This document shows positions 11,037-22,100 of a stretch of DNA of 64,000 bases, in pieces (positions within the stretch are counted from its first letter, which is position 1; each line of letters begins with the position of its first letter). The notes under the pieces were generated by a model. It saw only the letters and a list, made by a program, of their open reading frames with translations. It made no database searches and had not been told where the DNA came from. The translations under genes were made by a program, and so were the position numbers. The DNA comes from Thiosulfativibrio zosterae (GTDB taxonomy: Bacteria; Pseudomonadota; Gammaproteobacteria; Thiomicrospirales; Thiomicrospiraceae), in NCBI RefSeq assembly GCF_011398155.1, contig NZ_AP021888.1:330001-394000 (forward strand). Direction: 5' to 3'.

Positions 11037-12367
11037 TGAATTCTTTTAAAATATTATTTTCAGCGATTGTTAAACAGTCTGTCTTGGGCGTTGGATTGAT
11101 GGCGCTCAGTGTGTCAGTTTGGGCGGATGTCAATATTCAAAGTTGGCAGACCTCAAATGGGGCGAAAGTTATGTTTGTGGCTTCGCCAGAATTACCTATG
11201 CTCGATATTCAAGTGTCGTTTGACGCAGGTTCAGCGCGAGATGGCGCTCAATTTGGCTTGGCCAATATGACCATGGGTTTGCTAGGAACCGCCACCACTA
11301 AGCACACCGAAGATGAAATATCCGCGGCATTTAATGATTTGGGGGCACAGATTGGCGGCTCGGCAAATCGTGATATGGCACAACTCTCGCTCAAAACTCT
11401 CACGCGTCCAAGCATTATGCAGCCTGCCTTAGCGATGTTTCAGGAAGTGTTACATCAGCCGGTGTTTAGTGAAGAGATTTTAACGCGCGAAAAAAGTCGC
11501 CTCACGCAAGCGCTTAAACAAAAAACCACCAAACCGCAGACCATAGCGTCTGAGGCCATGATGGAAAATCTCTACGGCAACCATCCTTATGCGCACCCAA
11601 CGGAAGGCACTTTAGAAACCATTGCGCCGATAACGACACAGGATTTACAGGCGTTTTATCAGCGCTATTTTGTGGCTAAAAATACCGTGATTGCAATGGT
11701 GGGAAATGTCACGCCACAACAAGCCAAAGACATTGCCGAAAGTTTATCAAAAGGACTCAAAGCGGGCGAAAAACCAGCGCCTTTGCCTAAACCAAGTTCG
11801 TTTAAAGCGATGGATATCAATATCAAGTTTGATTCTAGTCAAACCTATTATTCGTTATCGCATCTCGGTGTTGAGCGTGGCAATCCTGATTATTATGCCT
11901 TGTTTTTAGGCAATCATCTGTTGGGCGGCAGTGGCTTTGGTTCGTTGTTGATGGAAAATGTCCGTGAGAAAAGGGGCTTGGTTTACAGCGTTTACAGCTA
12001 TCTAGCGCCAATGAAAGTGGCAGGGCCTTTTTTGATTGGTTTATCTACCAAAAATGCCAGTGCTTATGAAGCGGATGCGGTGGTTAAAGAAACGCTAAAA
12101 GGCTTTTTAAAAGACTTTGATGAAAGTCATTTGCAAGCCATTAAAGATAACTTAATCGGTGGCTTCCCCTTGCGTGTGGACAGTAATGGAAAGTTGATTG
12201 GTTATTTATCGATGATTGGTTTTTACAATCTGCCATTAGACTATTTAGAAGACTTCCCTAAACAAATGGCGGCGCTAACCAAAGCACAGGTCTTGACGGC
12301 ATGGCAAAAACTATTAGAGGATCAGCAAATGCTTAGGGTAATGGTTGGTAACCCAACCCCTAAATAA
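11036..12367 (+). CDS. M16 family protein, non-catalytic partner
   Basis: Same fold as the preceding protease, but the zinc motif is absent: the corresponding region reads FGLANMTMGLLGTATT, without HxxEH. The C-terminal half keeps the R/Y substrate-clamp segment (MENVREKRGLVYSVYSY) characteristic of M16B subunits. This division of labour is known in bacterial M16B heterodimers. A signal peptide (LMALSVSVWA) indicates the periplasm. It is translationally coupled to the upstream gene. A long palindrome and a strong terminator follow the stop. Confidence 0.9.
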   Translation: MNSFKILFSAIVKQSVLGVGLMALSVSVWADVNIQSWQTSNGAKVMFVASPELPMLDIQVSFDAGSARDGAQFGLANMTMGLLGTATTKHTEDEISAAFNDLGAQIGGSANRDMAQLSLKTLTRPSIMQPALAMFQEVLHQPVFSEEILTREKSRLTQALKQKTTKPQTIASEAMMENLYGNHPYAHPTEGTLETIAPITTQDLQAFYQRYFVAKNTVIAMVGNVTPQQAKDIAESLSKGLKAGEKPAPLPKPSSFKAMDINIKFDSSQTYYSLSHLGVERGNPDYYALFLGNHLLGGSGFGSLLMENVREKRGLVYSVYSYLAPMKVAGPFLIGLSTKNASAYEADAVVKETLKGFLKDFDESHLQAIKDNLIGGFPLRVDSNGKLIGYLSMIGFYNLPLDYLEDFPKQMAALTKAQVLTAWQKLLEDQQMLRVMVGNPTPK

Positions 12368-12393
12368 AGCGTTTTACAGCGTTTATAAACGCT

Positions 12394-12419
12394 AAAAACA
12401 ACCAGGCCTGGTTGTTTTT
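12394..12419. repeat. Dispersed palindrome, copy 2, extended to 26 bp
   Basis: The core ACCAGGCCTGGT (12401-12412) sits in a perfect 26-bp palindrome with flanking AAAAACA and TGTTTTT. With its T tract on both sides it could also act as a bidirectional terminator. Confidence 0.8.
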
Positions 12420-12439
12420 GGCTTAAAAAATCCAAAAAT

Positions 12440-12463
12440 AAAGCCCGCAATTGCGGGCTTTGT
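12440..12463. terminator. Bidirectional terminator between M16 and chemoreceptor genes
   Basis: AAAGCCCGCAA-TTGCGGGCTTT is a perfect 22-bp inverted repeat with flanking A and T runs. It lies between the convergent M16 protease and methyl-accepting chemotaxis protein genes. Confidence 0.75.
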
Positions 12464-12492
12464 TTTGAGTTCAGTCAACTGAAAAACTGAAA

Positions 12493-14496
12493 TTACTTTT
12501 TGTGACCTAAGGCTAACTTGGGTGAGCTCATGCGACGATTGCTACCGCCTTGAGTTTCAAAGTTGCTTAAGCTTTGTGCAAGCTGGTTAATCTGGGCGAG
12601 CATACGTTCGGCTGAACCAGAGGCTTGTTCTGAAATGCCGGCATTGTTTTGCGTTGATTGATCCATTTTGCTGATTTGTTGGTTGATATTGTCAATATCA
12701 CGCGCTTGGGTCAAACTCATATTGGCAATTTCAGAAATCAGGCTGCTGACATTGTTAATGCCCGCATTGATATCGTTCAATGCGCTGCCTGATTTTTCGA
12801 CCAACTGAGTTCCCGTACCTATCGCATTGACCGTGGTTTCAATTAATAAACGAATCTCTTTGGCCGCATCGGCAGATTTTTGTGCCAAACTTCTCACTTC
12901 ACCAGCAACCACCGCAAATCCACGACCCTGTTCACCGGCTCTGGCGGCTTCTACCGCTGCGTTCAATGCCAATAAGTTGGTTTGGAATGCAATGCTGTCA
13001 ATTAAACCAACAATCTCAGCAATTTTTTGACTGGAGTTTTGGATGCTACGCATAGACTGGATGGTATCGTCCATCACTTTTGCGCCATCTTGCGCTTGAT
13101 GTTTGGCGCGGTCAGACAGTTGGTTCGCTTTGGTGGCACTTTCAACAGACTGTTTAATGTCATGCGTCATGGTTTCCATGGCGCTTGAGGTGCCTTGCAA
13201 TTGTTGTGCTTGATGTGCCAAGCTGCTCGACAATTCATGGCTGTCATGAGAAATGCCTTCACTGGCGTTCACAATATTGTGGCTAATGTCAGACACTTCG
13301 TTAATTAAGTTACTGAGATTGCTGAATGCCGTGTTGATACCGATTTTAATGGTGTTCAACTCGCCTTGATAAGTGTTGGTAATCGGTTGGCTAAGTTTCC
13401 CCGCGGCTAAGCGAGCAGAGGCCGCATTGATGTCATCGAACCCTGTTTGCGTATTGGCAAGGGCATTGTTGATGTCTTTTTTAAGGGTTGCCAATTGACC
13501 GTTGGCTTCTGCATGCACGCGCTCATTAAAGTTAGCTTGCGATAAGGCCGCCATCACTTTAGAAACATCCGCAATGAATGCACCCGTTTGTTGCATAGCA
13601 GCGTCTACTTTTTGTTTCACTTCGCCTTGAATATCGTTGCTCATGCGCACTGAAAAGTCGCCTTTGCTTAAACCCCCCATCACCACTTCTAAGCTGGACA
13701 TGGTTTTGGTGACGCTGTCGGCTGAATTATTAACCGCAATTTTCAATTTACCCAAGTCGCCTTGGAAGTTATCGGTGACGCGTTTTTCAAATTGACCTTT
13801 TGAAATGGCAGACATAACAGTGTTGATTTGTTTAATGGCATTATCGATTGAATTCAATAACGCATTTAAAGCGATTACCGAAGGATGGTCAGTTTGTTCT
13901 GTAATACGCGTGCCAAATTGTGATTCTGCAGAAACCAAATTAACCGCAGACATAATGGCTTCTGACGCATTTTGTTCTTTTTTCATCATAATGGCGTAGT
14001 AAATCAAAACAGCTGATTCAATCACCACAAATAAAGCGTGAAGGAAAGTAATACCCCAATCGCAGCCATAGTTAAAAAGCATAATCGGCATGCCGCCAAT
14101 TTCTAATCCATTAAGCTGGATAAACGTTAACACCACGTGATGCACTGCGCCCACTGCCGCCGCAACGACCACGACTAACCAATCTTTATAAATCAATAAG
14201 AATGCTAAGGCCACAAAGATGTGGAAGTGCATTTCAATGCGCCCCAACTGAGTTTGAATCAGCGTAGCAGAGAAAAGCATAAATAAAACGCCGGATAAAA
14301 TCCCGAAGCTACGAGTGCCTTTTAAAGTAAAAAATCCCGCTAAGGCGATGAGCGTTATAACGGCTGTTGCGCCCATGGCAAACCCGTAGGTGTCATAGCC
14401 CATGGGGGCTAAAAAAGCTACAAAAGGAATGTGTGCCAGTAGGATATACAGCACCTTTTTATCGGCGTCTAATAAAGTCGCATTGGTTTGACTCAT
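12493..14496 (-). CDS. Methyl-accepting chemotaxis protein with His-rich membrane sensor and poly-HAMP
   Basis: A membrane chemoreceptor that would signal through CheA/CheW. There is no large periplasmic domain. Residues about 12-170 are several membrane helices carrying conserved-looking polar positions: [24 protein letters not shown] and FLHALF. From about 205 to 400 there are four tandem HAMP-like units (each L/I-x-x-G/A-x-F/L ... G-x-L ... N-x-A), then the signalling hairpin with the conserved tip [22 protein letters not shown]. No C-terminal CheR pentapeptide is seen. The gene overlaps the SCO gene by 4 nt, suggesting a redox- or copper-related cue, which is inference. Confidence 0.9.
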   Translation of the reverse strand: MSQTNATLLDADKKVLYILLAHIPFVAFLAPMGYDTYGFAMGATAVITLIALAGFFTLKGTRSFGILSGVLFMLFSATLIQTQLGRIEMHFHIFVALAFLLIYKDWLVVVVAAAVGAVHHVVLTFIQLNGLEIGGMPIMLFNYGCDWGITFLHALFVVIESAVLIYYAIMMKKEQNASEAIMSAVNLVSAESQFGTRITEQTDHPSVIALNALLNSIDNAIKQINTVMSAISKGQFEKRVTDNFQGDLGKLKIAVNNSADSVTKTMSSLEVVMGGLSKGDFSVRMSNDIQGEVKQKVDAAMQQTGAFIADVSKVMAALSQANFNERVHAEANGQLATLKKDINNALANTQTGFDDINAASARLAAGKLSQPITNTYQGELNTIKIGINTAFSNLSNLINEVSDISHNIVNASEGISHDSHELSSSLAHQAQQLQGTSSAMETMTHDIKQSVESATKANQLSDRAKHQAQDGAKVMDDTIQSMRSIQNSSQKIAEIVGLIDSIAFQTNLLALNAAVEAARAGEQGRGFAVVAGEVRSLAQKSADAAKEIRLLIETTVNAIGTGTQLVEKSGSALNDINAGINNVSSLISEIANMSLTQARDIDNINQQISKMDQSTQNNAGISEQASGSAERMLAQINQLAQSLSNFETQGGSNRRMSSPKLALGHKK

Positions 14497-15131
14497 GGTT
14501 GGCTCCTAGAGTTCAGTTGAGGATTGAAAGATTGGTTTAAAAATTTTAAGTCTGTGAGCATATTATCGTACCTTAAAAACTGATTTGGATAAATCACTTT
14601 GAGGCGTCCATCGGGGTCAATTAAGAAAATATTGCCCGGATGACTGATTTCGTAGTCCTTTTTGGGGTCGGCTTTGCCTTCCGCAAAAAAATACGCTTGA
14701 TATTGATTAGCAATCACTTGGATTTGCGCCATGCTTTCGGCGGTGAGTGCATAAAAATTATCACCAAATTGATTGAAATATTGATTGAGCATTTTATTAC
14801 TATCGCGTTTTGGGTCCATCGTGATAAAAATAAAATCAACATTGTCCATATGTGATTGATGATGCAGATTAAACATCACGCCCACTTGGTTATGGCAAAC
14901 TTCGTTACAATTAAGATACCCAAAATACAAATACACAAATCGCCCTCGATGTTGTGAAAGGGTATGGGGATTGCCTTGGGTGTCTTTTAGGATAAAGTCG
15001 GGCGCAATTCTATCCACGGAAAGCCCGTAAAGTTGTGCGCTGTTCATATAAAAAAAGACAACGGGCATTGCCATAAAGGCCAGAGCCGTTAGGATGTAAA
15101 ATATCCAAGCTTTAGAGGGGAAAAGTTTCAT
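14493..15131 (-). CDS. SCO1/SenC family protein
   Basis: A thioredoxin-fold copper/thiol protein of the type that helps assemble the CuA site of cytochrome oxidase or acts as a redox sensor. It has one N-terminal membrane anchor ([21 protein letters not shown]). The metal-binding CxxxC appears as LNCNEVCHN, with a distal His in [14 protein letters not shown]. An in-frame TTG extends it upstream to 15170, but the ATG at 15131 gives the natural start before the membrane helix. It overlaps the chemoreceptor downstream by 4 nt. An unusual operon partner; whether the receptor senses its redox state is speculation. Confidence 0.85.
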   Translation of the reverse strand: MKLFPSKAWIFYILTALAFMAMPVVFFYMNSAQLYGLSVDRIAPDFILKDTQGNPHTLSQHRGRFVYLYFGYLNCNEVCHNQVGVMFNLHHQSHMDNVDFIFITMDPKRDSNKMLNQYFNQFGDNFYALTAESMAQIQVIANQYQAYFFAEGKADPKKDYEISHPGNIFLIDPDGRLKVIYPNQFLRYDNMLTDLKFLNQSFNPQLNSRSQP

Positions 15132-15242
15132 ACCCTTATTGTAGCTTGAATATAAAAAAGGGCATAGCAACCTTTAAATTAAAAGCCAATATACCCATCG
15201 CGAAACTGCGTTGTTTCGCGCAAACTTGAAATGTGAAATGAC

Positions 15243-15569
15243 TTATTTGAAGTATTTATCGAGTTCTTCGTAAACCACTTCAATGTACATCAATTTAGGT
15301 CCGCCACCCATGACAACTGCCATCATAGCGGCTTCTAAAATCTCTTCTTTGGTTGAGCCCGCGTCCACGCAGCCTTTAGTATGCACTGCAATACACCAAG
15401 AACATTGAAAGGCTACGCCCAAAGACAATAACATTAAATGTTTGGTTTTTTCGTCCAAAGCGCCTGCGGCTTCAGCCCCTTTTACAAACGCGCCAAAACT
15501 TTTTAATTGTGCAGGCATGTCTTTCATTAAGCGGCCCATCATTGTGCCAGTTTCTTGTAATCGTTCCAT
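15243..15569 (-). CDS. Carboxymuconolactone decarboxylase / AhpD-like protein
   Basis: A small all-helical protein of 108 aa with the AhpD-type redox motif CSWCIAVH (Cys-x-x-Cys followed by His three residues on), plus EEILEAAMMAVVMGGG. AhpD-like proteins act as peroxidase-linked disulfide reductases. The true substrate here is unknown. A good ribosome-binding site (GGAG) precedes the ATG. It is transcribed in the same direction as the SCO and chemoreceptor genes but 112 nt upstream of the SCO start, and divergent from cheW. Confidence 0.85.
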   Translation of the reverse strand: MERLQETGTMMGRLMKDMPAQLKSFGAFVKGAEAAGALDEKTKHLMLLSLGVAFQCSWCIAVHTKGCVDAGSTKEEILEAAMMAVVMGGGPKLMYIEVVYEELDKYFK

Positions 15570-15674
15570 GATTTTTCTCCTTCAGTAATGATTAACAGAT
15601 AAGTATATTTAACACTAATTTGGCACGAATATTATGGTTTTTAATGTGAATTTTTCAGGTCAGGGTGAAAACTG

Positions 15675-15703
15675 TTGCTTATTCGTAAAAATAACCCTAT
15701 TTT
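15675..15703 (+). promoter_or_regulatory. Possible sigma-70 promoter of cheW
   Basis: TTGCTT (15675-15680) and TATTTT (15698-15703) are separated by 17 bp, about 70 bp before the cheW start. Both hexamers are imperfect. Confidence 0.4.
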
Positions 15704-15771
15704 GTGGTAAAGTCTTACGGTGAAATGCGTGAAAAACGCAAGGTGTCTCAATCGAACAGGGGAGGTCATAC

Positions 15772-16296
15772 ATGGCCGATATGAGTGAAAACGGAGAGTT
15801 AGCCCAAACAGGCGCTCATCATGATGAACAATGTTTAACTTTTTTACTGGGTGCAGAAACCTACGGCATGGATATTTTACGCGTGCAAGAAATCCGCGGA
15901 TGGGAGCCAACCACCAAGCTTCCAGGAGTGCCTGACTATGTAAAAGGGGTCATCAATATTCGTGGTGCGGTTGTACCGGTGGTTGATTTACGCCAACGCT
16001 TTAAAATTGGTGAACCCACCTATGACGACAGCACCGTGGTGATTATTACGCGTATTGTCGATAAAAACGACAGTCACAAAGAAAAGATGGTTGGTTTGGT
16101 CGTTGATGGCGTTAGCGATGTTGAATCGATTAATCTGGGTGATTTACAAAATGCACCTGCCTTTAACAATGGCGAAATGATTGATGACACCTACCTGCAC
16201 GGCATTGCCAGTGTTGGAGCTTCCATGGTCATCGTTGTTAATGTGGATGCGTTGATTTATCAGGGCGTATTCCAAAATATCAAAGTGGCTGCTTAA
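15772..16296 (+). CDS. cheW: Chemotaxis coupling protein CheW
   Basis: Links chemoreceptors to the CheA kinase in the cytoplasmic array. The CheW SH3-like fold is recognisable from CLTFLLGAETYGMDILRVQEI, TKLPGVPDYVKGVINIRGAVVPVVDLRQRF and VGLVVDGVSDV. At 174 aa it has the usual length, with a short extra N-terminus. GGGGAGGT, about 6 nt before the ATG, is a strong ribosome-binding site. It stands apart from cheA, which is not in the window. rsmD follows 12 nt later. Confidence 0.95.
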   Translation: MADMSENGELAQTGAHHDEQCLTFLLGAETYGMDILRVQEIRGWEPTTKLPGVPDYVKGVINIRGAVVPVVDLRQRFKIGEPTYDDSTVVIITRIVDKNDSHKEKMVGLVVDGVSDVESINLGDLQNAPAFNNGEMIDDTYLHGIASVGASMVIVVNVDALIYQGVFQNIKVAA

Positions 16297-16308
16297 TTTG
16301 AGGTTTTA

Positions 16309-16938
16309 ATGGCGCGATCACATCGTTCCACTAAGCCCCCCAAATCCGCATCCCATGCGCCAACGCCCTTAGGGCAAGTGCGTATTATTGGGGGCGAGTT
16401 TAGAGGTCGTAAACTTCCGGTGCGACAAGCCGAAGGTTTGCGGCCCACCTCTGATAGGGTTAAAGAAACCGTCTTTAACTGGTTGCAATACGAAGTGCCC
16501 CGTGCAACTTGCTTGGACGCATTTGCTGGTTCGGGTGCTTTAGGCTTTGAAGCCTTATCTCGTGGTGCTGATCAGGTGTTTTTTTTAGAACTCGATGCTG
16601 CCAATGCGCAACAACTCAAACAAAATCTACACACCTTAAAAACCGACAAAGCCCAAATTGTGCAAACCAACAGTTTAACTTGGTTAAACGCACAGCCTGC
16701 CACCGCATTTGACATTATTTTTCTAGACCCACCATTCCATCAAGACTTAATGCAACCTGCAATTGACCTAATTTTTGCCCAAAACTGGCTTAAAAATAAC
16801 CACGCCTGGTTATATTTAGAGCAAGAAAAAGCCTTAGATTGGCCAAAATTGCCAGAAGGTTGGGTGTGTCATCGAGAAAAAACCACTTCGCAAGTGAGAT
16901 TTGGACTGTTTAAGCGAGAACAAGCCCCATCTCTTTGA
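16309..16938 (+). CDS. rsmD: 16S rRNA (guanine966-N2)-methyltransferase
   Basis: Methylates G966 of 16S rRNA in the small subunit using S-adenosylmethionine. The Rossmann SAM loop is LDAFAGSGALGFEALSRGA and motif IV is the DPPF of IIFLDPPFHQD. The start of the fold, VRIIGGEFRGRKL, is characteristic of RsmD. Its 209 aa include a basic N-terminal tail. In related genomes rsmD sits directly after the M16 pair. Here a sensory block separates them. A one-mismatch copy of the dispersed palindrome lies inside the C-terminal part. Confidence 0.95.
   Translation: MARSHRSTKPPKSASHAPTPLGQVRIIGGEFRGRKLPVRQAEGLRPTSDRVKETVFNWLQYEVPRATCLDAFAGSGALGFEALSRGADQVFFLELDAANAQQLKQNLHTLKTDKAQIVQTNSLTWLNAQPATAFDIIFLDPPFHQDLMQPAIDLIFAQNWLKNNHAWLYLEQEKALDWPKLPEGWVCHREKTTSQVRFGLFKREQAPSL
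16799..16810. repeat. Dispersed palindrome, one-mismatch copy inside rsmD
   Basis: ACCACGCCTGGT differs from the repeat core by one base. The flanks (AAAAATA / TATATTT) are like those of the exact copies. It encodes NNHAWLYL in RsmD. Confidence 0.55.
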
Positions 16939-16944
16939 GCGAAT

Positions 16945-19194
16945 CTAATCCTTTAGGAAAGGTTTGCAGTATTTAACAACTTCACTTTTATGAATGGCTT
17001 GGCTGTAATAAAAACCTTGTGCAATGGGGCAGTCTTTGTCAGTGAGGTAGTTCACTTGTTGCAGCGTTTCAACACCTTCACAAACAATGTTGATTTTTAA
17101 GGCTTGAATTAAATCAATAATACCATCCAGCAATAACAAACCTTCAGCGTCATTTTCTTCAATACTGTCTACAAACGACTTATCAATTTTGATGGTTTCA
17201 AACTTAAATTTCTTAAGGCTATAGATAGAGGCAAAGCCCGTTCCAAAGTCATCTAAAACCAATTTGAACCCTAAGGCTTGCAGCTGTTGAATATGCTGTT
17301 CAATCACAGAATCTCTTTCAAAAAGAGAGGTTTCGGTCATTTCGATATGCAATTGTGCAGGCACGGTGGGGTAAATTTCTGTCAAACGGGCTAAGTGATG
17401 CATCGCCTGGGTGGATTGGAGTTGATAGCTGCAAAAGTTGATGGAAATTGGCCAATGGATGCCTTTAGTTTGCCACATTACGATATGGTGAAAAACTTGT
17501 GAGAGTAATTGGTTTCCTAAGGTCACGATCAGTGGCGTATTTTCAATTAAAGGTATAAACGCACCGGGCATTACAATGCCTTCATCGGTTGACCAGCGCA
17601 CCAAAGATTCAAATCCGGTCAATTGTCCCGTTCGCATATCGTGTTGTGGTTGATAATATAATTCAAATTGTTGCGTATCAATTGCTCTGGCCAACTCGGT
17701 GAGTGTTTTTTCTTGTTGGCTATGGGTTTCATACTCTAGCGCATCATAAAATTTAAACTGGTTTCTGCCGGCTTGTTTGGCTTGATACATCGCCGCATCC
17801 GCGGTGGTTAAAAGCTTGTCGAGTTGAATGGCATCATCAGGGTAGCGGGCAATACCGATACTGACGGTAACACTATAACTAATGTCTAGTAACTGATAGG
17901 GTTCAGAGAGTTTTAAAATGAGTTTTTGAGCCAAGTGTTCTAAGCTATTGGTGGTCATTTCATTGTTGATAATAACCATAAATTCATCGCCCCCCAAGCG
18001 GGCAATATAATCGCTGCTTTTGAGTTGATTGGTAATGCGTTTGGCAAATGCTTTGAGCATTTCGTCACCATAATGATGACCATAATTGTCATTAAGACTT
18101 TTAAACTTATCTAAGTCAATCATGAGCAAACTGAGTTCTTCACCATTGCGTTGTGCTTCATCAAACGCACCTTTCAGGTATCGATTAAATCCGGCACGAT
18201 TTGCCAGTTTGGTCAAGCTATCGGTTTCTGCCAGCTCAGATAATTTTTGGGTTGCTTTTAAGCGATCTTCTGCATTTTCATAAATGGCTAAAAAGTAATC
18301 CGGTTTAGGTGGGCCTTCCTCTTCTGGCGAAGTAAAAATGGCGGTAATTTTAAGTTCTTCAGGGATTATTCGGCCATCTTTGTTTTTGTTATAAATAATG
18401 CCTTGCCAAACGCCTTTATCTTCTAGGATGTCGTTCATTTCTTCATAAAAATCGGGGGTGTGTTTTCCAGATTTTAAAAAGTTTGGTTTTTTACCTAAAG
18501 CTTCATGTCGACTGTAACCTGTCATTTCCGTAAAAGCAGGATTCACATCAATAATTTTACGCTCGCCATCGGTAATCAAGATGCCTTCATGGGTTTTATC
18601 AAATGCCAGCTGGTAGAGTTTGGCAGATTCAGAGATGCGCTTTTGTTTGTGAATAGAAACCAGGCTGATTAGGAAATATTTTTGTTGGTGTATTTCAAGC
18701 GGAGCGTTAAGTAATTGAACTTCGCCGGTATTTTTAGGGTGGAATAGGGTAATTTCTAATGGAATGTGTCGATTAGAAGCATGAATCCACCCTAAAAAAG
18801 ATTTCACACCTTTCACAATACAACTGGTGAATGAACGGTTGCTCTTAGTGAGTGAATTGGGGGTGAAGTCGCAACTGGTTAATTGCCGTGCCTCAGGATT
18901 TGCAAGGATGACCTTGAGATGTTTATCGAGCAGGCATAATCCGATAGGCGATTTTTCAAATAGATCAAAATAAAATTTTGCGTTATCGGGGAGTTGTGTT
19001 GTTTTTTGGGGGCTATTGCTTTCATCTAACGATGTGTTGCAAGCAGCTGAATCCTTTAATATCTGAGTGAGTGTTTCCAGTGCTAGGCGTGTTTCAGCCG
19101 ATAAATCGCATCCCGCGACTTCTTGGGTGATTAAAGCCGCTAAATCGTGAGCTGACAGGTCTTTCGAATCGGGGATGCTCATACTACCGCTCAT
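16945..19194 (-). CDS. PAS-GGDEF-EAL cyclic-di-GMP enzyme
   Basis: A cytoplasmic 749-aa protein for synthesis and/or breakdown of c-di-GMP. Order: N-terminal region with a PAS-like segment (about 75-200), a clear PAS (about 200-310, ILITDGERKIIDVNPAFTEMTGYSRHEALG), GGDEF (about 325-485, with intact ARLGGDEFMVI) and EAL (about 500-745). The EAL part keeps FESLVRW in place of EAL, then NFCSYQL, EMTETSLF, DDFGTGFASIYSLKKF and KIDKSFV. The ESL variant occurs in some active enzymes. No membrane segment. It overlaps the CheB-CheR gene by 4 nt, so the two are co-translated. Confidence 0.92.
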   Translation of the reverse strand: MSGSMSIPDSKDLSAHDLAALITQEVAGCDLSAETRLALETLTQILKDSAACNTSLDESNSPQKTTQLPDNAKFYFDLFEKSPIGLCLLDKHLKVILANPEARQLTSCDFTPNSLTKSNRSFTSCIVKGVKSFLGWIHASNRHIPLEITLFHPKNTGEVQLLNAPLEIHQQKYFLISLVSIHKQKRISESAKLYQLAFDKTHEGILITDGERKIIDVNPAFTEMTGYSRHEALGKKPNFLKSGKHTPDFYEEMNDILEDKGVWQGIIYNKNKDGRIIPEELKITAIFTSPEEEGPPKPDYFLAIYENAEDRLKATQKLSELAETDSLTKLANRAGFNRYLKGAFDEAQRNGEELSLLMIDLDKFKSLNDNYGHHYGDEMLKAFAKRITNQLKSSDYIARLGGDEFMVIINNEMTTNSLEHLAQKLILKLSEPYQLLDISYSVTVSIGIARYPDDAIQLDKLLTTADAAMYQAKQAGRNQFKFYDALEYETHSQQEKTLTELARAIDTQQFELYYQPQHDMRTGQLTGFESLVRWSTDEGIVMPGAFIPLIENTPLIVTLGNQLLSQVFHHIVMWQTKGIHWPISINFCSYQLQSTQAMHHLARLTEIYPTVPAQLHIEMTETSLFERDSVIEQHIQQLQALGFKLVLDDFGTGFASIYSLKKFKFETIKIDKSFVDSIEENDAEGLLLLDGIIDLIQALKINIVCEGVETLQQVNYLTDKDCPIAQGFYYSQAIHKSEVVKYCKPFLKD

Positions 19195-22100
19195 TCTTCC
19201 ACTTCAAAAAAAGTCCCCAGCATACTGTTGGGTTGATGAGTGATTGGATTGGTTTCAAAGACGGTGTCATTGGAATAAAGCGTGACATATTCCTGAGTTA
19301 AACGATGTTTAAAACGATATTTGAGCGCAAAGGCTTCCCCTAAACGCCCGTTTTTAACTTGGTTCATATGTTCTAACACGGCGTCTAAGTCGTCTGGGTG
19401 AAAGAGTGCTAAAAAGGCTTCATCCGTCAGGTTGTTCAACTGTTCCATGGTGTAGCCGGTAATTTTGGTGTAGTTGTTGTTGACATATACATTTTGAGTG
19501 GTATTGAAATCAAAAATATAAATGCCGTTTAAACTGTGTTGCATTAAATATTCAATTTTAATGGTTTTTGCGTCCAGCTCATTTTGCGTTTGTATTTTTT
19601 GGGTAATGTTTTTAAAGGTACCGATCACCGTTTCAGCTTGTTTGAGATGGCTGAACGAAACCAAGGCCTCTAGTGCAACCCACATAATCTGTTTATTGGC
19701 GTCGTAAGCTCTAAACTTAAAGCTATTGTGCGTTTGGTTGGTCAACAACAATGACAAATGGTTTTCTAAGGCTTGGCGATCTTCCGGATAGACTAAGCCA
19801 ATAAATGCCTCATAAGACGGGGTAAAGCGCTCATCAGATACGCCAAACAGACGATAGCTCCCTTGAGACCAGGTTAAGCTGTGTTCTTTTAAGTCCCAGC
19901 GCCAAGAACCGGTTTTACCCAGCTGCTCGGCTTCTTCTAGCAGTTGGTTGGCTAATTCGAGTTCTTCTTGCAATTTAGAAAGTTCTTTTTGCTGCGCTTC
20001 TTTGTCTTCATAGGCGAGTCGCAATTCTGCATAAGCCGTTTGCAGTTCTTCGTTGGTGGATTGCAGTTCTTCGTTGGTGGTTTCGAGTTCTTCATTGGAG
20101 CTTTGCAATTCTTCGTTAGAGCTTTGCAACTCCTCGTTCATAGACTGCATTTCTTCGTTTGAGGTTTCGAGCTCTTCAATCACCGTTTGTAACTGTTCTT
20201 TGGTTTTCATGAGTTGGCGTTCTTGCTCTTGTGCTAAAACACTATTAACTTCAGAGTTGTCACTCATAATCAAAGGCATATCCAACTCGCGTTCAACTTG
20301 GCAATAAATTAAAGTGAGTTTGCCAATGCCCGCTTGGTGAGAGATTTCGGTTAATATTAATTTTGCCCAAACATTTTCATTGTGCAGTTTAACTTTTTGA
20401 AAACTGGTGCTGACTAACGCTTGGCCGTTTTGCAGTTGATGCAGAGCAGCACGCAAGTCCACACTTAAAGAAGGGTGTAGATTTTTAAAAATATTATTGG
20501 TGGGTACGCCTTCAGGTCGCACCAGTAAGGGGTTGATACCTTGGCTAAACACAATTTCAGCGCTCTCATTCACCAAAACCGCATTGTTGATAAAAATGCT
20601 GTTCAAACGCTCGGTAATCAATTCTGTTAAGCGGGTATTGTGTTTGCTCAACTCTGGCTTAGTCGGGATTTTTTTGACCACCTCAATATAGTCTTCGATG
20701 GTGCGAGAGCTAAGGTTGCGGTCTGGTGGAATCTTTTTACCCGTAAAAGCAGCTGCGTAAATTTTGGCGCTTTTAGATAGGGCTCTAAATTGCTCTTGAA
20801 ATACGCCAATGGACTCTGACTGCCCTAAAAACAGCAGCCCACTTGGGTTAAGCGCATAATGAAAAATGGGTAAAATTTGGCGTTGTAATTCAAGATTGAA
20901 GTAAATCATGACATTGCGACAAGAGATCAAGTCTAGGCGCAAAAATGGCGGTGAACTGATTAAGTCATGCTCAGAGAAAATAACATTGGCTTTTACCGGC
21001 TTAATAATTTCATATTGTTCTTGTGAAATGGTGAAATATTTTTGCTTAAAGGTCTTAGGTAAGTCTTGCAAAGCACTTTCGCTGTAACGCCCTAAGCGCG
21101 CAAACTCTATGGCGCGCTTGTCGATGTCGGAGGCAAAAATTTGAACTTTATATTCTTCAACCTTAGTGCCTAAGATTTCATGAATAATCATGGCAATCGT
21201 ATAGGCTTCTTCACCCGTTGAGCAACCAGCAACCCATACGCGCACCGTTTTAGAATCTTTGTGTTCTAAGTATTGCTTTAACTCGCTATGTAAGGCTTCA
21301 AAGGCTTTGGCATCTCTAAAAAACGAAGTGACGCCAATTAGCATATCGTTAAACAAGAAAGTGATTTCTGCTTCGTTTTGCCCTAAGTAAGAAAGGTAGT
21401 CTTCAACCTTAGTAATTTTTAAAACAATCATACGTCGCTCAATACGACGCACTATGGTGGTTTCTTTGTAGAGCGTAAAGTCAACCTTGTAAGCGCGTTT
21501 TAGGCGGCGCAACACAGCATTGTAAACTTCGCGGGGAATGGTGCTTTCGACTTCAGAAGGTTTTCTTTTGGGGAATTTAATGAGGTTTTGCAGTTCAACG
21601 CCAATTTCTTCAGGCGCGACAATCAGGTCAATATTGCCAGAGTTGATGGCTGAATTGGGCATGCCATCATATTTGGCAGACGCAGGTGATTGCGCAATGG
21701 CAAAACCCCCTTCACCTTTGATGGCTCTGACGCCGCGTGAGCCATCAGAACCTGTGCCAGACAAAATAATCCCAATGGCATCTTCGCCCTTGGCAATGGC
21801 AATAGATTCAAACAACATATCGACCGAGGGGCGGGGTGAATGGCGGCTTTCACCAAAGTTGGTTAGGATAATGCGGTCGGCTGAATCAATTTCAATATTG
21901 TAATTGGGTGGACAAATGTAAATGCAGTTGGCTTTGAGGGGCTCGTGATTCTTAGCGGCAACCACCTCTAGAGTGGCGCCTTTTTCAAGTAAATCCACCA
22001 TCATGCTTTTATAGGAAGGCGACAGATGTTGTGCCACGATAAAACACATATCTGAATCCATGGGCAAATTGGCCACCATCAGTTGCAAGGCTTCTAAGCC

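Noticed and set aside
20040-20160. Short tandem repeats resembling a CRISPR or minisatellite
   Set aside because: They are in frame in the CheB-CheR gene and encode NEELQS/NEELET heptads of a coiled coil; there are no constant-length unique spacers.
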